From JBOEGW01 sp050633625 (GTDB taxonomy: Bacteria; Pseudomonadota; Alphaproteobacteria; Rhodobacterales; Rhodobacteraceae), in contig JBOEGW010000001.1 in the NCBI GenBank assembly GCA_050633625.1, forward strand, positions 62,001 to 126,000: DNA of 64,000 nt, given 5' to 3'. A program made the position numbers and the translations under genes. The notes beneath the pieces were generated by a model, which saw nothing but the letters and a program-made list of their open reading frames with translations, was not told the origin of the DNA and did no database searches. Each line of letters starts with the position of its first letter. Within the stretch, counting starts at the first letter, position 1. Shown here piece after piece: positions 40,930 to 51,000 of this stretch.

Positions 40930-42237
40930 ATGGCCGCACTCGACCTTTTGACGGCGAATGACACGCTCGGGCAGTATCCAAACAGCTGGTACGCCGCCAC
41001 GGCAAAACAGGACGCTGCGCGCGCGCCTTTGCAGGGCGAGACCCGAGCGGATGTGTGTATCATTGGGGCCGGGTATACGGGGTTGTCGGCCGCGCTGCAT
41101 ATGGCGCAAGCGGGGCTTGAGGTGGTGGTGCTTGAGGCGTCGCGCATCGGATTTGGCGCTTCCGGGCGCAACGGCGGGCAACTCCATCCCGGTCAGCGGC
41201 TTGAGCAAGACACCTTGGAGCACATGCTCGGCAAATCCCGCGCACGCGACCTGTGGGATCTGGCGCTGGAAGGCGTCGACCTCACAAAAGCTCTGGCGGC
41301 AAAACATGCAGAGGGCGCTGACTTCGCACCGGGGTTAATTCACGCGGATCACAAACGTGGATTTGTCGCGCAAACTCAAGCCTACGTCGAAAAGCTCGCA
41401 CGCGATTATGCCTATGATAAGATTGAGGTTTTGGATCGAAAAGCCCTTCAGGAAAAGCTCGCCACACAGCAGTATCACGGCGGTATTTTGGATCATGGCG
41501 GGGGGCATTTGCATCCGTTGAAATACGCGATCGGCCTTGCGCGTGGCGCCGAGGCTGCGGGCGCGCGCCTATATGAGACATCGCGCGTGGTCAAGGTCAC
41601 GCCGGGCGCGCGGGCCACTGTGGAGACAGGTGGTGGCCGGGTCAGCGCGGCCCATGTGCTCTGGGCGGCGAACGGCTATCTTGGCAAAGCGATGCCTGAG
41701 GTCGCCAAACGGGTCATGCCAATCAATAATTTCATTCTGGTGACGGAACCTTTGGGGGCTTTGGCGCGCAACATCATCCCCGGTAACGAGGCGGTGGCGG
41801 ATAGTAAATTCGTGATCAATTACTATCGCCTCACGCCCGATGGGCGGATGCTGTTTGGGGGCGGCGAAAGTTATGGCTACAGGTTCCCGCGCGACATTGC
41901 CGACAAAGCCCGCGCGCCGATGATCAAGCTGTTCCCGCAACTCGCTGGCGCGAAGGTGGATTATGCTTGGGGCGGCACGCTTGCCATAACAATGAACAGG
42001 ATGCCGCATTTTGCGCGCCTCACGCCCAATATCCTGAGCATGTCTGGGTATTCCGGGCATGGGATTGCCACTGCCACCTTGGCGGGAAAGCTCGCGTCTG
42101 AGTGTGTGCAGGGGCAGGCGGGGCGCTTTGATATGATGGCAGAGGTGCCAAGCCCGCGGTTTCCTGGCGGGGCCTTGCTGCGCGCGCCGCTCTTGGCGGC
42201 TGGTATGGCTTGGTTTGCGCTGCGTGACCGGCTTTAG
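40930..42237 (+). CDS. puuB: FAD-dependent oxidoreductase, gamma-glutamylputrescine oxidase-like
   Basis: The 435-residue DAO-family flavoenzyme has the dinucleotide-binding motif CIIGAGYTGLSAALH near residues 43-57, ASRIGFGASGRNGGQLHPG near 75-95 and a C-terminal SGYSGHGIATATLAGKL. PuuB oxidises gamma-glutamylputrescine to the aldehyde, releasing H2O2. The pairing with PuuA, SpuC and PotFGHI supports this role, although the aldehyde dehydrogenase PuuC and hydrolase PuuD are not in the window. It overlaps the convergent membrane-protein gene by four bases. Confidence 0.88.
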   Translation: MAALDLLTANDTLGQYPNSWYAATAKQDAARAPLQGETRADVCIIGAGYTGLSAALHMAQAGLEVVVLEASRIGFGASGRNGGQLHPGQRLEQDTLEHMLGKSRARDLWDLALEGVDLTKALAAKHAEGADFAPGLIHADHKRGFVAQTQAYVEKLARDYAYDKIEVLDRKALQEKLATQQYHGGILDHGGGHLHPLKYAIGLARGAEAAGARLYETSRVVKVTPGARATVETGGGRVSAAHVLWAANGYLGKAMPEVAKRVMPINNFILVTEPLGALARNIIPGNEAVADSKFVINYYRLTPDGRMLFGGGESYGYRFPRDIADKARAPMIKLFPQLAGAKVDYAWGGTLAITMNRMPHFARLTPNILSMSGYSGHGIATATLAGKLASECVQGQAGRFDMMAEVPSPRFPGGALLRAPLLAAGMAWFALRDRL

Positions 42238-43253
42238 GAGGCTTTCCGCAGGACTTTTTGCAATAGCAAAACAAGCCCCGCGATCATGAACACCAAGACA
42301 TAGTCGATCACAGGAATGCGCAAGACCTCATGAACTGCGCCCCAGCCACGCCCCCCTTCGCCGCCCCACTGAAGGCCAAATTGCGCCCCCCAGTCTTCAC
42401 CCCTGTAGACCCACAAGATCGAGGCCACCGCGCCCAAGCCAATGGCCCAGCGGATCCAGCGTTTCAGCCCCAGTCCGTGCATTTGTGTGACCACGAGAAT
42501 GACCAAGAAACCGAACAAAAACATGGTCCAGAAGTCTTGCCCCGCGACAAGTGCCACAATGACGCCGTGGATCAGGACCGCCCCCTCCAGCGCGAAGGTC
42601 CACCAGCGGTTTGTGTGGACGCGTGTGAAGATGAAGGCGGCTTGGATGAACAGGAGAAACGTGTAGAAAAATCCCGCCAGATGCCCCGCCGTCAGCTCCA
42701 TCGGGTGATACCAATAGGTGAAGGTCACCGCCCAAGCGAAATAATAGCCATGATAGCGGATCAAGCTCTGCCGGATCCCGCGAAACAGTTTCGCGCGCCC
42801 GAAAAACAGCCCCCGGCGCGGGGCTTCCATAATCAAGACCACAACGAGCACCAACACGACCGACCCTTGCGAGGTTATCACAGGTAAGTCCTGCCCCAAA
42901 CCATCGTAAAACAACGCTGTTTGCACGTAATGCAGCGCGACAAAAAACCCGGTTCCGCCAAGGGCGATCCAGTTGATCACATGTATTTTTCCGCGTTCTC
43001 GCAGTCTGTCGCGGTTCGTTTGCGCCCAAGCAATCACCCCCCACAAAAAGAGCTGATGCAACACATAGCCGCCCCACATGGACGCGCGCGACCAGGCGTC
43101 TGGATCGGGGCGCTTCCAGTAATACCAATTGAACCCTTGGTCCGGCGCAAAGGTGACGCCCTCAACAAATGGGCGCAGCGTCAAAAGGGCGACTGTCGCC
43201 AAGATTGCAAGACCAATGGACCCAATCCAAGCCCATTTCAGTGAATGTGACAC
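42234..43253 (-). CDS. Multi-pass membrane protein of unknown function
   Basis: The 339-residue protein has about eight or nine hydrophobic helices separated by short loops. It contains conserved-looking aromatic and His residues (FNWYYWKRPDPDAWSR near the N-terminus, YWYHPMELTAGH in the middle and RVHTNRWWTF). It begins after a short hydrophilic N-terminus. I do not recognise the family. The His/Met-rich middle region could bind a cofactor or metal. It has no operon partner and overlaps puuB's 3' end. Confidence 0.7.
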   Translation of the reverse strand: MSHSLKWAWIGSIGLAILATVALLTLRPFVEGVTFAPDQGFNWYYWKRPDPDAWSRASMWGGYVLHQLFLWGVIAWAQTNRDRLRERGKIHVINWIALGGTGFFVALHYVQTALFYDGLGQDLPVITSQGSVVLVLVVVLIMEAPRRGLFFGRAKLFRGIRQSLIRYHGYYFAWAVTFTYWYHPMELTAGHLAGFFYTFLLFIQAAFIFTRVHTNRWWTFALEGAVLIHGVIVALVAGQDFWTMFLFGFLVILVVTQMHGLGLKRWIRWAIGLGAVASILWVYRGEDWGAQFGLQWGGEGGRGWGAVHEVLRIPVIDYVLVFMIAGLVLLLQKVLRKAS

Positions 43254-43489
43254 AAAGTTCCCCTCGATGACGGTAAGGTGTCGGCGCTCATATTACGCGC
43301 GATTTTTGGGCGCGGATCAATGTGCTATAGGCGCGCAGGCGTTGATTTTGCCTAAAATTGCGGCACCTCGCCCTAAAACTGCGCGCAGGCCACTGAGGCG
43401 CATGCGTGGTGCCCAATTTCGAGGCGCTGCGACTTGCGGCTGGCGGCCATCGGCATACAGTCGGGGCAAACAGGTAAGGCGCCGCTGCG

Positions 43490-44746
43490 ATGAATTTTGA
43501 CAAGATCGACAAAAAGGCCCGCAAGGTCATGGAGACCAATGATCGCGGCCTTTATACGGTGCCCACAAAGGGCCTCTATCCGTATCAATGGAACTGGGAC
43601 AGTGCTTTCGCGGCTTGGGGCTTTGCAACCTTTGACCCGAAGCGCGCATGGGCGGAGCTTGAAACCCTGTTTCAAGGACAGTGGGACACCGGCATGGTTC
43701 CGCATATTGTTTTTCATAAACAGGCGCTTGGATATTTTCCCGGCCCGGATGTTTGGCATGTGAACCGCGTGCCGCATACCTCCGGTATCACCCAGCCGCC
43801 GATCGCCGCCACCATGGCGCGCGCGGTTTATGAAGCCGATAAACGGTACGGGCGCATCCATATGGAATTGCTGTATGGGCGGCTTGTCAGCTGGCACCGC
43901 TGGTTCATGCGCTACCGGGTTGAGGGCGGCATGGTGGCCATAACGCACCCGTGGGAAAGCGGGCGCGACAATGCCCCGGATTGGGATGCGGCCCTGAGCA
44001 ATGTGGATACCAGCGAAGTGGGCGAATACCACAGGCGCGATTTGGACGAGGTGGACGCGGCGATGCGCCCTTCGACGTTGGATTATGATCGTTACGTCGC
44101 GCTTTTGTATCTGAGCCGGGACGTGGGATATGATGAGGACAAAATCGCCCAGCTCAGCCCCTTTCGCGTGGCAGATGTGGGCATGACCTTCATGTTTCTG
44201 CGGGCCTGCCGCGACTTGCTGCATATCGCGGCGGAATTTGATCATGAAACCACCGAAATTGAGGGCTGGATTGCGGCGCTGAAACAGGGGGTGAAGGGCC
44301 ATTGGAACGAAGCGCGCGGGCATTACGACAGCGTGAATTTGCGCACGGGCGCCTTTACCAATTCACTAACCTCCGCGAGCTTTCTCAATTGGTATGCAGG
44401 CGTGCGCGATGATCGCCAACTCAAACATTTGGGACGGATTTTGGACCAAGTGGGATATGGCGTGCCGTCCCTGGATCCAGAAGATCCGCAGTTTGACAAA
44501 CTGCGCTATTGGCGCGGCCCAGTGTGGGGCATGGTGAACGCTTTGATCGGCATTGGGTTGGCGGAAACTGGGCACACCGTGCTTGCCGAAAACATCCGCA
44601 AAACAACGCAGAAATTGATCTCTGAACATGGGTTTTATGAGTATTTCTGCCCGATGGATGGCGGCTCTGCGGGGGGCAGCTCGTTCACCTGGACAGCGGC
44701 CGTATGGCTCACATGGGCCTCGCCACACGCAAAAGGCCGCTTTTGA
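43490..44746 (+). CDS. GH63-like glycosidase (mannosyl/glucosylglycerate hydrolase type)
   Basis: The 418-residue alpha/alpha-barrel protein shows the GH63 mannosylglycerate-hydrolase pattern: GLYPYQWNWDSAFAAWG near residues 28-44, and HPWESGRDNAPDWDA near 153-167 with the probable general acid Asp160. The C-terminal motif FYEYFCPMDGGSAGGSSFTW holds the likely base Glu. The family hydrolyses mannosyl- or glucosylglycerate compatible solutes or similar short glycosides. No signal peptide is present, so it acts in the cytoplasm. It stands alone, and the substrate is inferred from the motif set. Confidence 0.8.
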   Translation: MNFDKIDKKARKVMETNDRGLYTVPTKGLYPYQWNWDSAFAAWGFATFDPKRAWAELETLFQGQWDTGMVPHIVFHKQALGYFPGPDVWHVNRVPHTSGITQPPIAATMARAVYEADKRYGRIHMELLYGRLVSWHRWFMRYRVEGGMVAITHPWESGRDNAPDWDAALSNVDTSEVGEYHRRDLDEVDAAMRPSTLDYDRYVALLYLSRDVGYDEDKIAQLSPFRVADVGMTFMFLRACRDLLHIAAEFDHETTEIEGWIAALKQGVKGHWNEARGHYDSVNLRTGAFTNSLTSASFLNWYAGVRDDRQLKHLGRILDQVGYGVPSLDPEDPQFDKLRYWRGPVWGMVNALIGIGLAETGHTVLAENIRKTTQKLISEHGFYEYFCPMDGGSAGGSSFTWTAAVWLTWASPHAKGRF

Positions 44747-44852
44747 TCGTAGCGTAGTCTTTTCGGGCCTTAAACCTATGTTCAGAAAATCATGGCAAGA
44801 CACCCTGAAATGAGGTCGCCCAGCTCTATGGGGCAGCATTCAGGAGTAAGGC

Positions 44853-47800
44853 ATGCGTTTATTTCATCGGGTTGCTCAGGCACTTGAAAACCTCCCAATT
44901 CGGGTGAAACTGCCTGTGTTTATGGTGGTCCTCTTGGCGTTGGTGGTATCCCTCACCAACGTGATTTTCTTTCTTGATAAGCGGAACGGGCTGATCGAAA
45001 CGGGTGAAGCCATGGTCAACGCAATCGCGGATACACGCGCGACAGCCCTGGAAAAACACTTTCAAGATGCGGCGAATGACATCCAGGTTTTGGCCTCTGA
45101 GGCGACGACCGTCAAAAACTTGGAGGCTTTCACGCGGGCTTGGTCCTTGATGGGAGAGGAAGGGGCCAGCGATCTGCATGCGGCTTATGTTACGCAAAAT
45201 CCGCATGATTTAGGACAGCGCCAGCTCTTGGATGAGGCGCAGGGTGGCGCGGTTTGGGCCTATTCCGCAAATCATTCCGTCATTAATCCGCGAATGCGCG
45301 ATTACATGTCCATCTATGGATATTATGATGTGATGTTGATCAGTGCTGCTGGCAATGTTGTGTACTCCGCCTTCAAGAACGAAGACTTCGCAACAAATGT
45401 GGTCGACGGACCTTTCAGTGATACGGGTCTTGGTCGTGTGTTCTCGCGCGCCATGGAGGCCGGCGCGGAGACGCAGGTCTTTGAAGATCTTGCGCCGTAT
45501 GAGGCAGGTTTTGGCGACCCCGCAACCTTCATTGCCCAAGCTGTCAGTAATAAGTCTGGTGATGTGATTGGCGTTCTGGTTTTTCGACTGATGGCCGAGC
45601 ATGTTTCAGAAATCACAAATTCGGCAAGTGGCTTGGGTCACACGGGGGAAATCTATGTGATTGGTCCCGACGGGCTAATGCGCACAAATTCACGGTTTGA
45701 TCCAGTGCCCAGCCTTTTGGCTCCGGGGCCAGAGATGCCCTTGCTCAGCGCTGGGCTTGCGGGGGAGGCTGGCTATGAGTTGAGCACCGGCAAAGACCAC
45801 GAACCAGCCTTGATCGCCTATCGCCCGGTGAACGTGCTTGGGCAAAATTGGGTGCTGGTGGCGGAGTTCAAACAATCCGAAGTGCTTGCGGAGACCAATG
45901 TTTTGATCCGCAAAATTGCAGCCGAAGGTTTGGTGACGATGATCATCGTGCTAAGCGTTGCCCTGTTGTTTTCTCGCTCAATCGTGCGCCCTCTGGGCCG
46001 TGTAAGTGCTGCGATGCGAGGGATTTCGAACGGGAACCTCGACACAGAAGTCGTGGACGCAGAGCGCGGCGATGAAGTCGGCTCCATTGCAAAAACCCTT
46101 GAAAACTTTCGCTTCGAGTTGCGTGAAGCAGAGAAGCGAAACTTCGAAAGCCATTTTCGCGGTGCCGCCTTTGAAAATTCGCAAGCGGCAATCATGATGG
46201 CGGATGATGAGTTGTCGCTTCTGCATGTGAATGACGCGCTCTTGAGCATTTTCAAGCGTTATCAAGATGTCTTCGCGAAGATGGTGCCTGACTGTTCGGC
46301 GCCTGCGCTTGAGGGGCGAAAAATGCCGGAATTTTTCCCTCCGCTGATGCGCGATGAGCTGAAAGCAATTTTGGCGGATTCTTCAAAATTGCCCTACCGC
46401 GCTGACCTTGGATTTGGCGATGTGCGTCTAACGCTCGACATCTCCCTCGTCACAAACGAGAGCGGCAAACCGCTCGGATATGTGGCCGAGTGGAGTGATG
46501 TGACCGAAGGGTATATGAACTCCGCCATGATGAAGGCGATTGACGCAAATCAAGTCAAAGCCGAATTCACACCGGATGGTCTGTTTCTGCGCGCCAATAG
46601 CTTGTTTTTTGATGCCATCGGGGGCGAAAGCGGTTTTGATCCGCAGGCCTATTCCGTGGCCGGCCTTCACCAAGACATCAAAAAGGCTTTCGAGACAGTG
46701 CAATCAGGGCGAGCGGATTATGGTCAGTTTGTTGTGCCCCATAGCAGCGGAGACCTGGCGCGGATTGATGGCGGTTTCGCCCCAGTGACGGACGCCAATG
46801 GGAAGGTCTTGCGTGTTGTCTTGATGGGGAAAGACGTGACCGAGGCGCACCGCGCCATGAGCGAAAGCGAAGCGCAACGTCGGGCGATGAAAGACGCGCA
46901 GGATCATGTTGTTGATGCGTTGCGCAGTGGGCTTGGGTCGCTTGCGCAAGGGGATTTGACGGCGCGATTGGATGAGGCGTTTTCGCAGGATTACGAACAG
47001 CTGCGCGTTGATTTTAACAGTGCTGTTGAAGGGCTTTTGGCGGCCATGCGAGGGGTCGTTGAAAACGCGGATTTGATCACCGGCGAGGCAGCGGAAATTT
47101 CCTCTGCGGCGGATGATTTGTCGCAACGCACCGAGCGCCAAGCTGCCACATTGGAGGAAACAGCCTCCGCTTTGGATGAGATGACCTCTTCGGTGAAATC
47201 CGCCGCGGAAGGCGCTTTGCACGCCAATGAAATCGTGGAGAATGCGCGGCGAAACGCAGAGGCGTCCGGCGAAATCGTGCGCGAAGCTGTGGAGGCGATG
47301 AGCGAGATTGAAAGCTCCTCGACGCAGATTTCGAAAATCACCGGGGTGATTGATGACATTGCGTTCCAAACCAACCTTTTGGCGCTCAACGCCGGGGTTG
47401 AGGCCGCGCGTGCGGGCGAGGCGGGGCGCGGATTTGCGGTTGTTGCTTCTGAGGTGCGCGCCTTGGCACAACGCTCCTCTGATGCGGCGCGCGAGATCAA
47501 CGAGCTGATCTCCGCCTCTGGCGCGCAGGTCAAACGCGGCGTTGATCTCGTGGATCAAGCGGGCGGCGCGCTCAAAGGAATTGTCGAAAGCGTGTCTGAG
47601 ATCAGCCAAAACGTGTCTGATATTGCTGTGAGTTCGCAAGAGCAAAGCGCGGGTCTTGCGGAAATCAACTCCGCTATGAACCAGCTTGACCAGGTGACCC
47701 AGCAAAACGCCGCCATGTTTGAAGAAACCACAGCCGCCAGCCATGCGCTGACGCGCGAAGCGGAAACGCTGGCGAAAACCATGGCGCAATTCAAAACGGG

Positions 47801-48017
47801 CACAGGCACACGACCTGGCACAGGCACAGGGGCAGGCAAAAGCGCTCAGGTCGTTGATGCCGCCAGCTTCGCCTCACGGCGCGAAGCCGCAGCCCCATCC
47901 CCCGCAAAGCCCACTCCCCCCGCGCCTACTGCCCAATCGGTGGCAAGCGCACCAGCGAGCGCAACCGCGCAAGCTCTCGATATTGAGGATGACGACGGCG
48001 GATGGGATGAATTCTAA
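44853..48017 (+). CDS. Methyl-accepting chemotaxis protein with periplasmic sensor and two PAS domains
   Basis: The 1054-residue receptor has TM1 at about 19-41, a periplasmic Cache-like sensor (42-355) and TM2 at 356-376. A HAMP domain (377-430), two PAS-like domains (about 440-545 and 560-665) and a second HAMP-like stretch near 690-740 follow. The signalling domain from 750 to 980 contains the conserved hairpin tip DDIAFQTNLLALNAGVEAA (residues 834-852). A Pro/Thr-rich tail ends in DDDGGWDEF, which resembles the CheR-tethering pentapeptide of other receptors. It signals to CheA/CheW; the ligand is unknown. The start is ATG 44853 with GGAG upstream. No che genes are nearby. Confidence 0.92.
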   Translation: MRLFHRVAQALENLPIRVKLPVFMVVLLALVVSLTNVIFFLDKRNGLIETGEAMVNAIADTRATALEKHFQDAANDIQVLASEATTVKNLEAFTRAWSLMGEEGASDLHAAYVTQNPHDLGQRQLLDEAQGGAVWAYSANHSVINPRMRDYMSIYGYYDVMLISAAGNVVYSAFKNEDFATNVVDGPFSDTGLGRVFSRAMEAGAETQVFEDLAPYEAGFGDPATFIAQAVSNKSGDVIGVLVFRLMAEHVSEITNSASGLGHTGEIYVIGPDGLMRTNSRFDPVPSLLAPGPEMPLLSAGLAGEAGYELSTGKDHEPALIAYRPVNVLGQNWVLVAEFKQSEVLAETNVLIRKIAAEGLVTMIIVLSVALLFSRSIVRPLGRVSAAMRGISNGNLDTEVVDAERGDEVGSIAKTLENFRFELREAEKRNFESHFRGAAFENSQAAIMMADDELSLLHVNDALLSIFKRYQDVFAKMVPDCSAPALEGRKMPEFFPPLMRDELKAILADSSKLPYRADLGFGDVRLTLDISLVTNESGKPLGYVAEWSDVTEGYMNSAMMKAIDANQVKAEFTPDGLFLRANSLFFDAIGGESGFDPQAYSVAGLHQDIKKAFETVQSGRADYGQFVVPHSSGDLARIDGGFAPVTDANGKVLRVVLMGKDVTEAHRAMSESEAQRRAMKDAQDHVVDALRSGLGSLAQGDLTARLDEAFSQDYEQLRVDFNSAVEGLLAAMRGVVENADLITGEAAEISSAADDLSQRTERQAATLEETASALDEMTSSVKSAAEGALHANEIVENARRNAEASGEIVREAVEAMSEIESSSTQISKITGVIDDIAFQTNLLALNAGVEAARAGEAGRGFAVVASEVRALAQRSSDAAREINELISASGAQVKRGVDLVDQAGGALKGIVESVSEISQNVSDIAVSSQEQSAGLAEINSAMNQLDQVTQQNAAMFEETTAASHALTREAETLAKTMAQFKTGTGTRPGTGTGAGKSAQVVDAASFASRREAAAPSPAKPTPPAPTAQSVASAPASATAQALDIEDDDGGWDEF

Positions 48018-48084
48018 CCACCCGTCATTGACAATTCCAACGTCATAACCGACCCAAGTTAAGCGGTTTGATGAAGGATGAAGC

Positions 48085-51000
48085 ATGGCCAATCAGGAAT
48101 GGCAGTTTTGGGTCGATCGGGGCGGGACCTTTACCGATATCGTTGCCCGCACCCCCGATGGGCAGCTCAAAACCCATAAATTGCTGTCTGAAAACCCCGA
48201 ACAATACAGCGATGCCGCCGTCCATGGTATTCGTACGCTTCTGGCACTTGATCCGGATGAACCCCTCCCAAAGGGCAGTATTGGCGCTGTCAAAATGGGA
48301 ACAACAGTCGCGACCAACGCCCTATTGGAACGCAAAGGCGCGCGCACGCTCCTTGTGACAACGGCGGGCTTTAACGACCTGCTTCACATTGGTTATCAGT
48401 CGCGCCCAAAGATATTTGACCTTCAGATCACCCGGCCAACACCCCTATTTGAACAGGTCATCGAGGCCCAACAGCGCCACAGCAAAGACGGTCACTCGCT
48501 TGTCGATCTCAACGAGACAGCTCTAAAGTCTCACCTGATCAAAGCGCATAACGATGGGTTTGAAGCTGTCGCAATCGCGTTTCTCCACGCGCATATCGCG
48601 CCGGAGCACGAACAACGCGCCGCAAAACTCGCGCGCGACATTGGCTTTGAACAAGTGTCCTGCAGTCACGAGGTTTCGCGCTTGGCAAAGTTGGTTGGAC
48701 GCGGCGATACGACAGTGGCCGATGCCTATCTGTCGCCAATCCTGCGCCGCTACGTCAACCAAGTCGAAAGCGCGCTGGACATTGGCCGCGCAACGCGAAA
48801 TCTCTTCTTCATGCAATCCAGTGGTGGCCTCACGGATGCGGCGCGCTTTATGGGGAAAGACGCCATTCTTTCCGGTCCAGCCGGCGGCATTGTTGGCATG
48901 GTCAAGACCGCGCAAGCGGCTGGATTCGAACAGCTTATTGGCTTTGACATGGGGGGGACCTCGACAGATGTGAGCCATTTTGCTGGGCAGTTGGAACGCA
49001 GCTTTGAAAGCGAAGTGGCGGGTGTGCGGCTGCGCGCACCCATGTTGGATATCCATACTGTGGCCGCCGGGGGCGGATCGATCTGCACCTTTAAGGATGG
49101 TCGCTTCCAAGTCGGCCCGCAAAGCGCGGGCGCAGATCCAGGTCCAGCCGCCTATCGCCGGGGCGGACCGTTGACAGTGACCGATTGCAACGTTCTGCTA
49201 GGTCGCCTGACGCCAGATCATTTTCCTGCCCTGTTTGGCGCAAAAGGCAACGCGCCTCTCGATCTGCAAGTGGTGCAGACAAAATTCGCGCAGCTTGCAA
49301 AGCACATCGCAAAAGACACCGGCGCCCCCCAAATGTCCAGCGAGGCCATAGCGGAAGGGTTCCTTCGTATCGCTGTCGACAATATGGCAAATGCCATCAA
49401 AAAGATCAGCGTCGAGCGCGGGCGTGACGTGAGCAACTATACCCTTCAGTGTTTTGGGGGCGCGGGCGGGCAACACGCCTGTTTGGTCGCGCAAGCCTTG
49501 GGGATGAAACGCGTATTTTTGCATCCTTTTGCGGGCGTTCTGTCGGCCTATGGCATGGGGCTGGCCGAGGTGCGCAGCCTGCGCGAAACACAGTTCAACG
49601 GGCCGCTTGAAAACACCGAGGCCGCTCAAAACGCCCTCGCCAAGATCGCCGCACAAGCGCGCGCCGAGACTGAAGCGCAGGATGTTGAAGACCTGCGCGA
49701 GCATTGGGCCGCATATCTGAAATACCAAGGGTCGCACCAATCGTTGCAGGTCGATTTTTCGAACGAAACCCAGATGCGTGCCGATTTTGAGGCTGCTCAT
49801 TTGGCGCGGTTTGGCTTCATTTCGCCAGAACGCCCTGTTGAGTTTGAGATGCTCACCGTCGAGGCAATTGGGTCAACGGGCGAGGCGCCGCGCACGCGCG
49901 CCCCGAAATCGGACATGACACCAAAAGCAAAGGTGCGCCAATGGCGCGATGGGGCTTGGGCAGAGGTGCCGTTGTTTGACCGCGATCACCTTCCCGCAGG
50001 GGTCAAGATTGAAGGGCCAGCCGTCGTTTGCGAAAGCACGGGCACAACCTTGATTGAGCCAAACTGGCAAGGTGAAGTGGATGCGGCGGGCAACTTGATC
50101 CTGACATTCAAAGGCGAGGTCGCGCGCCCCATCCCGGCAAATATTGCTGTCGATCCGGTTCGCCTCGAAGTCTTTAACAACTTGTTTATGTCGATCGCGG
50201 ATCAGATGGGCGCGACCTTGGCGAACACCTCTTGGAGCGTGAACATCAAGGAGCGATTGGATTTCTCTTGCGCGATTTTTGACGCGTGCGGCGATTTGGT
50301 GGCCAATGCGCCTCATGTCCCCGTGCACCTCGGCTCGATGTCGGCGGCGATCAAGACCGTGATTGAAGAAACGAAAGGCAGCGTGAAACAGGGCGATGCG
50401 TTCATGTTGAACTCGCCTTACAATGGCGGCACGCATCTTCCTGACGTGACAGTTGTCACGCCGGTGTTCATCAAGGGCGAAGCGGTTTTCTGGCTTGGGT
50501 CGCGGGGCCATCATGCTGATATTGGCGGGCGCACCCCCGGCTCTGGTCCGCCCGATAGCCGCCATATTGATGAAGAAGGTGTGTTGATTGAGTTGGCGCA
50601 ACTGGTGCGCGCTGGCGCCTTTCTGGAAGAGGAGGCGCGGGCGATTTTTGCCTCAGGAACGTGGCCAGCGCGCAATCTCGATCAAAACATGGCCGACCTC
50701 AAAGCCCAAATCGCCGCGAACGAAACCGGCCGCAGAGAGCTTGAAAAAGCGACAACGCTCTGGGGCGTTGATGTTGTGCAGTCATATATGGGACATGTGC
50801 AAGACAACGCCGCCCAGTGCGTTCGGCAGGTGATTGAAACCCTTCAAGATGGCCGATTTACCTATCCGTTGGATGACGGCAGCCAAATCCAGGTGGCGCT
50901 GCGCGTTGACCGCGCAAAATCGCGCGCAACAGTTGATTTCACGGGCACCTCAAAACAGCACAAATCGAACTATAATGCTCCTAAACCAATCGCCTATGCA

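Noticed and set aside
46704..47789. 361-codon minus-strand reading frame
   Set aside because: It lies opposite the chemoreceptor signalling domain and has no domain similarity.
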